A program made the position numbers and the translations under genes. Shown piece by piece: positions 1-11,842 of a DNA stretch of 64,000 bases (positions are counted from its first letter, which is position 1; every line of letters starts with the position of its first letter). Source of the DNA: Gongronella butleri (Eukaryota > Mucoromycota > Mucoromycetes > Mucorales > Cunninghamellaceae); NCBI GenBank assembly GCA_025201375.1, contig JAIWZP010000027.1, forward strand, positions 186,001 to 250,000, given 5' to 3'. A model generated the notes under the pieces. The model had not been told where the DNA came from and made no database searches. It worked only from the letters and a program-made list of their open reading frames with translations.

Positions 1-300
1 CCGTTGATTGTTTTTCCAGTTGTCAAGAAAATTGAGATTAAAAATAAATCCAATGTTTGAACGACTTTTGAAAGTGTGCAAAGTTCATCCATCGGCCGAG
101 CAAACAATCAGAAGACGAGGCCCGCGTGCACCTCTTTCGAACAGGGTTCATTTCACTGCAATCAAGGAACAATTTGGAAAGCCAGTGCTGAATTTGTGGA
201 AATCTCAAGGTTTTGGATTCATCTGCACAACAATCCAGTCGACGACCCCTGGTTTTTACGTCTTGTACAGTACTTGTTCCATGTCCTTCTGCTTGTGTGC
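1..300 (+). repeat. Truncated copy of dispersed repeat R1
   Basis: This stretch aligns by eye with 24591-24715 continued at 26056-26250, and with 38311-38590. Shared landmarks are a GTTGTC(A/G)AGAAA block near the left end, an AATGTTTGA block, a TTCATCCATCGG(C/G)C block, and GGATTCATCTGCACA. It runs off the left edge of the window. One TACAGTA 7-mer lies at 266-272 where the 38.56 kb copy lacks it. No gene is visible. Confidence 0.7.
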
Positions 301-1930
301 AAAAATCGCGTCATTTTGAAAACCTCATTTTCGATTTTGATTTGAACGCCCTGCCACCGCTGTTTTGGAATTGCGCGTGGGGCGTGGGGCGTTTTTGACA
401 GCTGAAGCTTGGGTCCAATAAAGTGTCGCTGGAGTTTCTACTGTAATAGCTTGCCACCACATTGGGGCGTGTTTCAGGACATGCAGCACGCGTTTGGGCC
501 ATGGAAACATTTATTCGTCACCCAAAATCGCTCTTTCATTAGGATAGGGCACGCTAGAAAGTGTTCTAACATGAAGTAACGTGCCGCCCCCGTGTGCAAA
601 ATTCGATTCTGCATCGAACGACATTGCTTTCTTACCGCGCTCACTTGTACATAATTCCGCAATTTGATGCGCAATTATTTTTTGTGTATTTTATATGCAA
701 TTCAAACATCACCACGAGAATTGGCATCATCGAATTGCAGAACTCCCTTTTCATACACAATATTTGTAACTGAAAAAATCTACAGAAATCTCATTTTTAC
801 AGTGTAACTAGGAAATTTTACGGAAAAAAATTGCGCTTTTCTCGAGTTTTCTTTTTTAAAGCTACAGCGACCCAAATTATCACCATTTGATTCAGCATCA
901 AGATCATATCCTCTAGGGCAGCACAATACACGCCTTGGGACCGCATCCTGGGTGTCTAACTAGAGATTAAAGCAACTCGACGGCCAAAATGCAGGCTGAA
1001 TTTACGACGAAAGGTCCAAAATGCGCATCTCAGCCCCTTCCAGCCTTTGATTGGCCTTAAAAAGTCAATGTTCAGCGGGCGCCTTCCGTCTGGCAAACTT
1101 CACGTCCGAGGGCTATAGACACTCTCGCCTAAAAGACGTGATGCGCGACGAGATCCTTTAATTCCTGCGCTGCCCTTCCCATTTATTATTGCAAAATCAA
1201 TGTCGCAGGGGTCCAGCACGGCAATGGAAAGCGCCTGGGGGGGGGGCGTGGCACGAAGTGCAAACAAGCAATATGCGGAATTCTGTCATTTTTGCTCCTT
1301 GTCGGGTACAGGCAGCATTTTTTTCTCTGCATGTCTCTGTCCATTCCACTCGCTCAGGCTGTGCTGCTTCAGCATGGGCACGATTCAGCTAGAAACATGT
1401 CTCTTTTACTCTGATTCTCGCGCACATATCCTTTTTTTGTTTGTTTTTTGTGTGTGTGATGTTTGTGCAAATTGGATAAGCGTCAAACAGCGAGGTGCCC
1501 ATTTGATGACTGATGTCCAACGCACGACCCTGCCCATAAAGAGCAGAGCCTGGATCGTTCACAGGATTGAGTAGCGCTGCCAGGCCTATTGTGGAAGATT
1601 CGCGCAAGCAGCGACTCTAAATTCAGATCCTTTGGTAAAAAAAGAAAAGAAAAGCAAACAAAAGGGTCGCGCGCCACCCGGGCTATTTAAAGTCAATTTT
1701 TTTCAGCTGTCACGCCCAAGAAAAATTTTGTGCTCATTATTTCCCTGGGCACTTTGAGTCTCCGACGTCTCGTGTTGCAAATGCAAGCTCACTGATGACA
1801 GCGTGTATTCAATTCTTTTTAATCATTTTTTGTGTGGAAGAGCAAGCGCGTAGAATAAAAATGAGATGGAAAAAGTGTAAATGAATAAAAAGTTTACGAA
1901 AAATAGGGAATTGAGGGGAAAAGATGGCGT
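301..1930. other. AT-rich intergenic DNA, no gene seen
   Basis: I see no convincing coding region here; open frames are short and show no domain. A TACTGTA 7-mer is at 439-445 and a run of ten G lies near 1238-1247. Parts of 400-1100 resemble the R repeat vocabulary weakly. From about 1800 to 1930 the DNA is probably the 3' untranslated region of the TM9 gene on the minus strand. Confidence 0.5.
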
Positions 1931-4122
1931 CTAATCAACCTTGATGCTGCCAAAGATCTTGCGCAAGAACAAGAGGCACGAGAGGTAGCCTGTGGCGCCA
2001 GCGACCAAGGCGACGAGCAAGCTAATGATGGAGGAGTAGCCAAAGTAGAGGATGGTGCTCGTGAGCGAGTTGATGTCAAGCTTTGTGACATAGTAGAGGA
2101 GCGAGTAGAGGAAGACATAGAAGCCACACGCACCAGAGGTGGCAAAGGCGCGCCAGGACCAGTGATAATCTTCATTGCAAAGGTGGAAATAGCACATGAG
2201 GATGGTGACCTGCGCGCATGTCAAGAGCAAGACGCCAAACACGAGGAAAAGGAAGCCAATGCCATAGTAGATACGATGGAACCAGATGCTGTTCATGATA
2301 AAGTACAACTCGATAAAGATGGCGCAGAATGGCAAGATGCCGCCCATCATGATGGAAGGCAGGCTGCGCAAATACACGGGCTGGTCGGGGATTTGGCGAG
2401 GGATCTGGTTCGTGCGCACTGGGTGCTCAATCTTGGGCTTGCGCAGGCCAACGTACGAGCCGACCACGTTCAATGGAAGCGCAATCACGCCCCACAGACC
2501 AAACACCGCGACCATCGTGCCAAAAGGCACGGCGCCCGACGAATTGGAGCCAATCAAGAAGAAATTGAGACCGAGCAGCGCACCCATGATCGTGCCAGGA
2601 ACAAAAACGGCGGAAATCAGGATGTTGGACTTCCAGGCCTCGCCGCCATTCATCTTGTAGATGCGCGCAGACGTGTAGCCCGAGATGCAGCTGAAGATCA
2701 TGAAGAAAATGATCATCACGGTGCCGAGCGAGCCGCGGTTCGAGGGCGACAAGAACCCGAGGATGGCAAACACTAAAAAAAAAAAAAAAATTAAGGCTAT
2801 TGAGCACGTCATCTCGTCTTTTTTTTTTTTTTTTACCTAAGGTCAAGCCCATCATGGCAATCAGCTGGGTGCCGCTGCCAACAAGCACCGACAGGAACAT
2901 GTTGTGCATAGGAGGGCGGAAAACATCGCCGTGAACCAATTTCCAGCCATAATCCTCTTGCACGTCCTCCTGTATTCGCAAAAAAAAGAGCCCAATTAAT
3001 CCCCATTTTTCGTTTTGCCTCGTTTTGCACGTGATTTCGCCTTGACAACAATACCTGAGCTTCAAGTGCATTGTAACGCGAGATATCCTTGTGCAGAGCG
3101 CGCAGCAAAATCATGGCGACCATGCCCGTCAAAAAGAGCACAATGACAATCGAGTTGACCAGCGAGAACCAGTGAATGGACGGGTCCAAAATGTGCAGAT
3201 ACGAGTCCCATCGCGTGGCCCAAGGCTTGTCAGATTGCTAAGATAAAAAAAACGGCAAACATCAGCCAATGTTCCCTTTTTTTTGTCTTTTCTACTCTTT
3301 TTCATGCTTTTTACCTCCCAGACGACCGAGTAGGTGTAGACGACTTGCGATTTGTCCTTGAGGTGGAAGGGCAAATCGCGCTCATTGCACTTTGCGCTCT
3401 TGTTGTCGGGGGTGAGCTGGGTGTCTTTGCTGCTGGCCCAAGCCTTGACACCGACGACGCGGAATTTGTTGTCAGGGCGAGGGTGGTAGGAGATGGCAAT
3501 CTTGTAGTGGTTGTTGATCACAGGCTTTTCGGCCTCATCGTGGGTGCCAATGTCCACGCCAATGCGGCTGAACGGCTCACCACGCTCATCCGTGGTGTCC
3601 ATGGCCGCAGGCAGGCCGTCAATCATCCAATTGATCGCATACCCGTCGTCAATGCGCTCATTGATAAAATCAACATCCTTTTTGGGAATGGGGGTGGACA
3701 CACAAAGCAGCTGGCATTCAGCATCCTTGCGCATGTTTAGCTAAAAAACAACAAAAAAAAAAGTGAATCCTTTTTTTGCCAAGAATAAAAATAAATCAGG
3801 CTTTGTCTCAGTGTCTTTTTTTTTTTACCTGAAAAGGCGACGAGAAGATGCGATCACCAAACAAGACGCTGCCCAAGCTTTCAGGCACCTGTTCAGCGCC
3901 ATTCTCAGGCGGACAAAAGTGGAATTGTTCATAGTAATAGTCGTAGGAGATGACGGATTTGACAGATGTCTTGACGGCAATGGGTGTAATCGAATTGACG
4001 TACAGAGGCACCGACTCGCCATCCGCATAGTCCTTGGGCGCTACGCCGGGCAAGTAAAACGCCTGGCACGCCGACAAGGCGCCCAAGACAAGGCCCAACT
4101 TGGTCAAATGGTTATTAAACAT
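1931..4122 (-). CDS. Transmembrane 9 superfamily (nonaspanin/EMP70) protein
   Basis: Five exons on the minus strand (4122-3829, 3740-3315, 3237-3055, 2969-2837, 2772-1931) join in frame to 625 residues, the usual length for the family. The N-terminus has a signal peptide followed by the hallmark [11 protein letters not shown] and the SVPLYVNSI block. A lumenal domain of about 250 residues precedes a first membrane segment, then a C-terminal block of eight membrane segments. The protein ends in GSIKVD, which fits the K-x-D/E COPI-binding motif known to retain TM9 proteins in the Golgi. The family acts in Golgi/endosomal sorting of membrane proteins and in adhesion. The start ATG follows a strongly pyrimidine-rich leader (positions 4180-4250, read on the minus strand). 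The identification is secure; the paralog (TM9SF2/4 type versus others) is not resolved. Confidence 0.95.
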
Positions 4123-4616
4123 GTACAAGACAAAGAAAAGCCAAGAAAAGACGTGGCCAAACGTGTGTGTCGTAGATGAAGAGAGAGAGAGAAAAAAAAG
4201 GTCAGCGAAGAAGAAAAAAAAAAAGAGAGAGAAAAAGGCAACAGAAAAAAAAACAGGCACTTGATCTATTTTTATGGGCCCGCTCAGGTGACACAAGACA
4301 TTGGCTAAAGACGCATTGGGCTATGAATGTAGTAAAGAGATCGACACGACTCCTCTTGCTCAATTGTCTTGCAGGGACATTCTTGGACTACCCTGAGTGT
4401 CTTTTTCAAATGGGCACAAATGCCCTTTTCTTCGAATTAACATGTTTTTAAGTTTTTTTTTTTTGTTGCCGGGAAAAGTATGACGACAAAAAAGGCAATC
4501 TCGATCGGGTTTGACATCAACCAAAACACAGAAAGGTGCGGAGCGGGCGGCTGAGCGGCATTGATCCCTTTCTTTTCTCGTTTTTTTTTTTTTTCTGTCT
4601 CCCCCCTTTTACAAAA
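4123..4616. promoter_or_regulatory. Bidirectional promoter, TM9 gene / PRMT5 gene
   Basis: This 494-bp gap separates two divergently transcribed start codons. The TM9 side is A/G-rich on the plus strand (4180-4253), so it is pyrimidine-rich on its coding strand. The PRMT5 side has a 14-nt T run at 4581-4594 shortly before the ATG. Poly(dA:dT) tracts of this kind exclude nucleosomes in fungal promoters (known); that both genes share control here is inferred from the arrangement. Confidence 0.55.
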
Positions 4617-6935
4617 ATGTCAGATCCGCGCGCGTGCCCCGTCGGTCTACTTGCGACCGATTATTATGACAATATCAAGACGTTTGTCAATGCTGCGATG
4701 GAGGACGGGCACGACTTTGTGGCGTCGCCCTTGGCCCAGCCGTCGTTTCGACGTTTTATCGAAGGCACAGCACCAAAGGACGCCATGACCACCTGGCGCA
4801 ACAGCCCCGTCTTTGACCGTGACGATCTGCTCGTGACCAACGCCAGTAAAAAAAAAAAAAAAAAAAAAAAAAGAGTCTCTTTATTTGGTTGCAAAAGAGC
4901 GCAATTGACGCGTTTTTTTCGTTTTTATTTTTTTAGAGCACGCGGATATGCTTGTTGGTGTTCTGGCGGCGTGGTACGCGTTTGACAGCGATGATCAGGA
5001 ACTGCGCACCAACTCCGAGTTGGCATTGAAGCAGGAATTGGCATGGGCGACACATTTGGGTCTTTTGTCGGTGATGTTGCCGTGTCTTCCCAAGAACGTG
5101 GCCAATCTTGCGCGCGCATTGAACGGTGCGATGACTACCGTGTCGTACACGCAGCTGTGGGTGCAAGTCCCCGTGGATGGTGCGTCCTGGCAACGATGGA
5201 ATCGCATGCACATGCTTGCAGATCACAACACCAAGATTCATGTCGCTTTGAAATTGACGAGCGACCTCCCTGCCGATGATGTTCTGGACCAATGGATAGC
5301 TGAGCCCGTCAAGGCGCTCATTGTCCCGCACGACGTCTTCATTGCCAATTCAAAGGGATACCCCGTGCTTCCCAAACGCCATCAAGCTTTTGTCAAAAAG
5401 GTCATGGATAAGGTAAATGGCCAATTTGGAGCACAATTTATGCTGCTTGACGCGACACGACGCGATGCAAGCGTGACATGCTGACGCGTCTTTTTTTCCA
5501 TTTTTAGCTTCGTCCCAACATCCTTGTCACAGTACCTGACGTGCCTCCATGCGCCAATGCCGTGCCCTCGTCGTATCATGAATATGTTCGTCACTTGAAC
5601 CGCAATTTGCCAGAGCTTGGTGCCGTCGACATGTTTGCCACCGGCTACCAAGACTATTTGCAGGCGCCGCTGCAGCCCCTCATGGACAATCTCGACAATT
5701 CCACATACGAGACATTTGAGCGCGATCCCATCAAGTACCAGCAGTACGAAGAGGCTGTGTATCGCGCCCTGTTGGATCGTGATCCCGACGACAAGCTGAC
5801 CAGGTACGAAAAAATGAAAAAAAACAGAGCGTATTTGACAAAAAAAAAAAAAACGCGCATTTAATGGAAAAAATCGTGATTCTGATCTCTTTTTTTTCAT
5901 AATTTTAGTGTGGTGATGGTCGTGGGAGCGGGTAGGGGTCCTCTGGTCGATTGCTGTCTCCGCGCGTCGCGCCTTGCAGAGCGCAAGGTGCGCCTTTACG
6001 CGCTTGAAAAGAACCCGAATGCCTTTGTCACGTAAGTTTTTGCTCTATGCAGGCGGCTTCAATGCGTGGATGCATTTCCCGGAGATGAATTGATTTTTTT
6101 TTTCAATTGCAGGCTACAAAACAAAAAGGAAGAAGAGTGGCTGGATGACGTTGACTTGATTTTTGCCGACATGCGCACGTGGAAGCCATCGCATCAGGTG
6201 GACATTCTTGTCAGCGAGCTTCTCGGCTCCTTTGGCGACAATGAGCTCTCACCCGAGTGCTTGGATGGGGCGCAAAAATTCCTAAAGGGTGAGACACACA
6301 AAAAAAAAAAAAAAGAGAAAAAAATACGCGCAATTGACACGTTTTTATTTTGTTTCCCTCCAGATGATGGCATTTCTATTCCTGCGAATTATACGGCATT
6401 CTGCGCGCCGCTGGCATCGACGAAATTACACAACGAGGTGGCCGCATACAAGGATTTGGAGCACTTTGAGACGCCATACGTGGTCATGTTCCAACAAACG
6501 TGCGAATTGGCGGAAAGCGAGGCTTTGTGGACGTTTTCGCACCCAAATAAGACGTTCCCCGTGTGCGATTCATCAAACCCTCTGAATAATCAGCACAATG
6601 GGCGTTATCAACAAGTGTCATTTGACGTGGACAAGCCAATGACAATGCACGGCCTTGCGGGCTATTTCGAATCTGTGTTGTACAAGGACGTGATGATCTC
6701 CATCCACCCCACGACGCATTCGCCCGGAATGTTCAGCTGGTTCCCCATTTTCTTCCCCTTGTTGTCGCCCATGCAAGTGCCAGGCGGTGCGCGCGTGATC
6801 GTCGATTTCTGGCGCCTGTCCGACACTAAAAAAGTGTGGTACGAGTGGGCCGTCACCATCCGCATCGATGACGACGACATTGCCATCTCTCCGCTGCACA
6901 ATCCCGGCGGCCGTTCTTATTGGGTTGGCCTGTAG
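4617..6935 (+). CDS. PRMT5: Protein arginine methyltransferase 5 (Skb1/Hsl7-type)
   Basis: Six exons (4617-4845, 4937-5412, 5508-5803, 5909-6031, 6113-6288, 6364-6935) give 623 residues, the normal family length. The N-terminal half matches the PRMT5 TIM-barrel. The methyltransferase core shows motif [11 protein letters not shown] (about residues 336-346) and the double-E loop [15 protein letters not shown] (about 407-421), whose two glutamates hold the substrate arginine. The block [18 protein letters not shown] carries the PRMT5-specific phenylalanine (about residue 304) that favours symmetric dimethylation. The enzyme uses S-adenosylmethionine to make symmetric dimethylarginine on histones and Sm proteins and in fungi also acts in cell-cycle and morphology control. 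Introns 1 and 5 carry A-rich 5' parts and T-rich 3' ends. Confidence 0.95.
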
Positions 6936-7178
6936 ACTTGTTTTTTTGGTAGAAATCATTGTCAAATACAGCCATTTTGATGCCATTGATTGGTTGGTTG
7001 CGACAGAAATACGTTTTCTGAGAGTGAGCTTGGTCGGCGGCCGAAATCGGGGCTAGGCCCTTTCTGGCATTGGCTTTCAATTGCCAATGTTGCAGGCCAC
7101 TTTTTTTTTTTTCTTTCTTTCCCCTATTTCTTCGATAATAGCTTGGCAGGGTCTTCCTTTTTTTTATTCTTCTTCTTC

Positions 7179-7197
7179 TTTTTTTTTTTTTTTTTTT
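7179..7197 (+). promoter_or_regulatory. Poly-T tract upstream of transporter start
   Basis: A nearly pure T run ends eight bases before the ATG at 7206, preceded by a TTC-rich stretch. The same arrangement recurs before most genes in the window, so it is taken as a core-promoter or leader element of this genome. Confidence 0.45.
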
Positions 7198-7205
7198 ACT
7201 TTACG

Positions 7206-9623
7206 ATGGGGTTGTCAGGACCTTCGCACGAATTTGAGCCGCTGGCTACAGACGACGAGCAGGCTGTTATAGTCGCTATGGAAAGCACAGAGCCACACTC
7301 CACTCTGGACGACGTCCTGGACAAGCTGCTTTCCAAAGTTGGCTATGGGCGCTTCCATACGACACTTTTGGTATGTCACCACCCAGGCAGAGGCAAACGA
7401 GGCATGCTCGCGAGAGCAATTCGATTGTTAACATCGTTTTTTTTTTCCTTTTTCTTTTTCTCTATTGTCTATAGGTGCTCTGCGGGTTTGGTTGGCTGGC
7501 CGACAATGTACGTGTGCGGGCAAAAGGCGGGAAAAAAAAGGCGCGATCGACGCAGAAAAAAGTCGATTATCCTCGCTCACCTTTATTTTTCATCTTTTTT
7601 AAAATAGATGTGGCTGCAGGTAAAGGCTGAAATGCTCCTAATTGTTATGATCATGAGCCAAGCGCTTATGCCGCCAACCCTTTGCTTTTTTATGCATAGA
7701 CGGTTGCCATCATTTTGCCCCGCGTGCAAGGTAAATAGATCAATTGGGACTGCGAATGGCGCTTTTTTGCTCAATTTTTCGTTTTTTTTTTTTTTTTAGA
7801 GCACTTTGACGTGGATGACAAATGGATTGGCAGCGTGTCGAGTGCGCTGTTCACGGGCATGATGTTTGGCTCCTTTTTTTGGGGCAATTATTCGGATAAA
7901 AAGGGCCGTCGACTCCCGTATACCATGACGCTCGCCATTACCTCGGTGTTTGGCATCCTGTCCAGCTTTGCTTTTAGCTTTTGGAGTCTTTGTGTCCTTC
8001 TCTTTTTCCTTGGCTTTGGTGTGGGTGGCAACATGCCCACAGATGGTAAGCTGCGGCAATCAAAAAGTCACAAAGACGCGTCACGCGCATTTTCAATCCC
8101 TTTTTTTTCAATTTTTTTCTCACTTTTTTCTGTTACTTTTTTTTTCTCTCTCACTTTTTTTTTTTTTAGGCGCGTTGTATCTGGAATTTCTGCCAAAGGA
8201 GTACCATTATTTGCTGACGTTCATGTCTGTGTTTTTCTCGTTTGGCGCTGTGATGGCGTCGGTGCTTGGGTACGTGATTTTGCCGTACACGAGCTGTCCA
8301 GAGCCGACGCTCGAGATGCCCAATCCCGAGTGTGATTTGGCGTCTCAGAATCGCGGGTGGCGATATATGCTGTTTTCCGTGGGCATTGTCACGCTGATCA
8401 TGCTTGCGGCGCGCTCTTTTTGCCTGCACTTGCCCGAGACGCCCAAATACTTGCTCAACAACAGCCGACACAAGGAAACGATCATCGTCTTGCAGGATAT
8501 TGCGAAATTCAACGGAAATCACGGTGTTGACATCCAAGCCAAAGACTTGCAGGCCGAGGATGGCAGTGTATTGGCCGAGGACGACAAGGATGCGCGCGAC
8601 ACGGCTTTGCACGACGACCACGACCACGACGCCAGCGAGCAGGACGGACTCCTCGCGCACGCCGCGTTGCCCGACGTGTCATCGTCATCCATGTCGAATC
8701 CGCCCGTGTACCACCGGTCCCTGAGCTCCGACAGTCGACCTGCGCGCCTCAGTGTCGGCAACATCGACGACGATGACGACGACGATGTCGCGTCTTTGCT
8801 GCGCGAAGACCCGCTGGCCATCCTGGATCCCAAGGTTGCCGCGTCGGCCCTGATCAAACAGACAAACAGCGCATGGACCATTCTCATGAGCGACCGCTGG
8901 CGACGCACCATCCTACTCGTCTGGGCCATCTGGACATTCACCGCCATGGCATTCACCATGTTCAACGTGTTTTTGCCAAAATACCTCGAAACGCTCGGTT
9001 TCGAGGGCGAATCGGCCCCCACGCGCAAGGACGTCTACTGGGACTACATGATCTATTCCATTGCGGGTGTGCCCGGCTCGGTGGTAAGAAAAAAAAATCT
9101 AGGAATTGAGTGAGACCTGAGAAAAGGGCAAAAGCGCGACTGACGCGTTTTTATTTTTTTTCTTCATTTTTTCTTTCTATTTTAGATGGCATCGTACATG
9201 ATTGAGACGCGTCTTGGCCGCAAGGGCACAATGGCACTGTCTGCATTTGGTTCGGCAATGGCACTCTTTGTGTTTTCCATCATTTCGTCGCGTGTCACAA
9301 TGTTATTGTCGTCGTCGGCCGTGTCGTTCCTCGCGACATTGCTGTACGCCGTGATTTATGGCTACACGCCCGAGGTCTTTGACACGAATATTCGTGGCAC
9401 GGCGGTCGGCACGGCGTCGGGCCTTGGCCGCGTCGCAGGCATCGTCAGTCCCATTCTTTCGGGCTTCTTGCTGACCATCCGCATGACGCTGCCATTGTAT
9501 GTCAGTGTCGCTGGTTTTGCTATTGTCGGTGTGTGCATCCTGCTCCTGCCTTACGAGACGCGCTCGCGCAGCTCTTCCCCAGCGGCATCACCCGACATGA
9601 CCCCAAATCCATCGTCTTCTTGA
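7206..9623 (+). CDS. MFS transporter, SV2/SVOP-like
   Basis: Seven exons (7206-7370, 7475-7507, 7608-7619, 7700-7730, 7800-8045, 8170-9083, 9186-9623) join to 612 residues. The N-terminus resembles SV2/SVOP proteins (LDDVLDKLLSKVGYGRFHTTLL then a CGFGWLADN segment). The MFS signature WGNYSDKKGRRLPY lies between membrane segments 2 and 3 and GVGGNMPTDGALYLEFLP follows. A long hydrophilic central loop (about residues 280-400) is rich in Asp, Ser and His, including a run of seven Asp. The second half has the repeat signature ETRLGRKGT and ends in a short cytosolic tail. Transported substrate cannot be told; relatives carry organic ions, sugars or phosphate. Exon 3 encodes only MWLQ (12 nt) and exon 4 is 31 nt. 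The start is the first ATG after a poly-T tract. Confidence 0.85.
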
Positions 9624-9841
9624 TTTTTTGTTCTTTTCTGTTCTTTTCTTTTTTATTTGCTTTTTTTCGCGTCTCTTTCTCCCCACCCTCGTCTCTCAAA
9701 CTGCATGTAGACGTATCATAGAAGAAATACCCATCCCGTATTCTCCCATTGCTTTGTTCTCTTTTTCTTTCTCGCCCTCTACACCACCTTCTTGTCATGC
9801 ACACACGCCCACACTATTCCGTCTAATGATCACTTTTTGTA
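9624..9841 (+). other. 3' untranslated region of transporter gene
   Basis: T/C-rich downstream DNA without coding content. It lies between the transporter stop codon and the tandem duplication at 9842. Confidence 0.4.
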
Positions 9842-10135
9842 CATAAAGAAATTGATATGATCCATTTCGCGACTGTCCTCGTTTTTAGCATAGAAAAAAG
9901 GAAAACGAAGCGTTTTGCAAAACTCTCGTTTTGTCGTCGATAATTGACCATTTTAAGAATGAAAAATGTCGCAGCACGCCTTGTCTCTTTTTGCGCATAA
10001 AGAGAATTGATACGATCCATTTGCGGATGCCCTCATTTTTAACAGAGAAAATGAGGAAATGCGACTCTATTTTGCCAAATTCGTGTTTTTCGTCGATAAC
10101 TTGACCCTATCAAGAATGAAATGACGCGAAGCATT
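9842..10135 (+). repeat. Two-copy diverged tandem duplication, about 150 bp unit
   Basis: The unit starting at about 9842 (CATAAAGAAATTGATATGAT, then CCATTTCGCG) recurs at about 9998 (CATAAAGAGAATTGATACGA, then TCCATTTGCGG). Both copies continue through an AGAAAA block, a TCGTCGATAA block and an AAGAATGAAA block. The two copies differ at many positions, so the duplication is old. No coding sense is seen. Confidence 0.7.
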
Positions 10136-10480
10136 ATCGTTCGTGTCGGTAAATGCTTGTCTCGCGATTATATTATTCCATTCTAAGCAAAGGCAGGGGG
10201 TGCAATAGTAAGAACCCAATTTAAGTGATTTCAAATGCACGTTACTCGTCGCTCAGCAAACGAGCCCGGCTGGGTTCGGAAGACGAAGTCACCGTTATTT
10301 TCTTCTCGTTCTATTGCCTTTTGACTCATGAAGATTCGACGATTTCTCAGCGAACAATCGATTAAAAACGTTTTAATCGTGAATTATGCTTGCAACTTGC
10401 CATCCCAGGACCCCATGGTCCCCGAAACACTTCCAGACAGGAAAACGCAAGCTAGAAACGAGGATTGGGCTCGACTTGTA
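10136..10480. other. Intergenic DNA, no gene seen
   Basis: Low-complexity intergenic sequence between the tandem duplication and the R2 repeat. No domain-bearing open frame and no RNA gene was recognised. Confidence 0.4.
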
Positions 10481-11350
10481 CCCTATAAAAGCAATGGTTG
10501 CGCGCCACATGCAAAATGTAAGATTTGACTGATTCGAGCCCTCAAACCAAAATCGAAAAAATGGGTCCCCCAAATTCCGTCAAACTTGCGCAGTATACGA
10601 AGCGCATGAAGAAACCGCGAAAAAGACAAAAAAACTAGTAGGATCGGCCTGCGGGCTAACGAGCAAGTCGTGAGTTTAGATTAAACTTCAACAGCGAATT
10701 GCTCGGGAAGAATGCGCTTACAGAGTCGCGCGGACGCATCCACTATCAAGCTGTGCTCCATGTGCATGGATTTGATTAAAAACAGGCGCGTGCAGCTCGA
10801 CGCTTGACGCGGTTTGTTTCGCGTCGAAGTTGCCCCGCAAACGGGCGACTTGCGTTAATTCTGGCTGAAACCATTTTTTTGCAATGATCATTGATCTTCA
10901 CGCACGCCGCAAGCTCTTCTCTTTCCGATGCTCCCTGTTTCGCGGCTCTGTGGCCAATTTTCGTCGACTTTTCCTTGACGTGAAAAAAAGAGGCAAATTC
11001 CAATCTACGCGAAACCCAGTCAATGCACCCCAGCGTTTTATTGCATGATTGTTAGTTAAAGCGACGTATTTACCATGTGTATGAATGGCGTGGCGATCTG
11101 AGGACCTAAATTCCAACGATTTCAAATCGTCGACTGCACCCCTTGGAAAATCCGTGATTTTGAAAATCGTTGTTGCGCGCCAACCAGTGACCACAGAACC
11201 AGGCGGATAGGCTCATTTGAGCCAGGAAGCTCGCAATTCGTTAGATGATCTTGCAATGTGGATGTTTACTGATGAACGACCAAAAAAAAGAGCAAAAGCA
11301 ATTTAATCGTAAATTCTGGTCAACCTCCTAACTGATCTCTGCTTCAATTA
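10480..11350 (+). repeat. Dispersed repeat R2, copy 1
   Basis: This aligns by eye along its length with 48080-48960 and 57400-58330, in the same orientation. Landmarks are CAAACCAAAATC, GAAACCGCGAAAA, GATTAAACTTCAA, a CGTCCACTA-like block, CTTGACGCGGTTT, TGGCCAATTTTCGTCGAC, AAGAGGCAAATT, GGCGTGGCGATCTGA and CCCCTTGGAAAATCC. Identity looks like roughly 65-75 percent. Minus-strand frames resemble each other between copies but contain stops and shifts, so no gene is called. Confidence 0.75.
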
Positions 11351-11842
11351 CACGGCGCGCGACTACCATAGGCAAAACTCACATACAAAACGTTTGATGC
11401 GCATTTGCTCATAATGCATGGGGCAATACTGTAGATTACATCAATATAACAAAAATCGCCCAATTCGAGTTTGCTGGGCATTCAATGATCCAATGTGGAT
11501 CAGATTTGAACCTGTGTTTATTCCTTGGGGGAAATCAACTCATCATCATATACGAAGGAAATATGTACGACAGCTTTGTGCAGGACGTATTTTCATTTTT
11601 TGTTGATTTTGACCGTTGTCGACACGTTTTTACGACCCCCTGTCACTATTGAAATCGACAACGCTGATGGTTCTTTTTTATCATTCAAGTGGCTACTGAT
11701 GGGGATGAAAACTGGAGAGGAAAATGGAGAAAAAAGGGCACGTTCAAATGGAACATTTTGTGTTTATTGTTAAAAACGCGTCAAGGAGCGCGCAACGAGA
11801 CGCGTCGCGTCTATATCAGGTATCATTCAGGAGGCGATTGAT
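11351..11842. other. Intergenic DNA, no gene seen
   Basis: AT-rich spacer between repeat R2 and the DUF1279 gene. It holds one TACTGTA 7-mer at 11427-11433. No gene recognised. Confidence 0.4.

Noticed and set aside
2162..2776. 204-residue plus-strand frame over the TM9 gene
   Set aside because: It is the antisense shadow of the long last TM9 exon; composition is Asp/His/Arg-rich without any domain, while the minus strand reads a clear nonaspanin.
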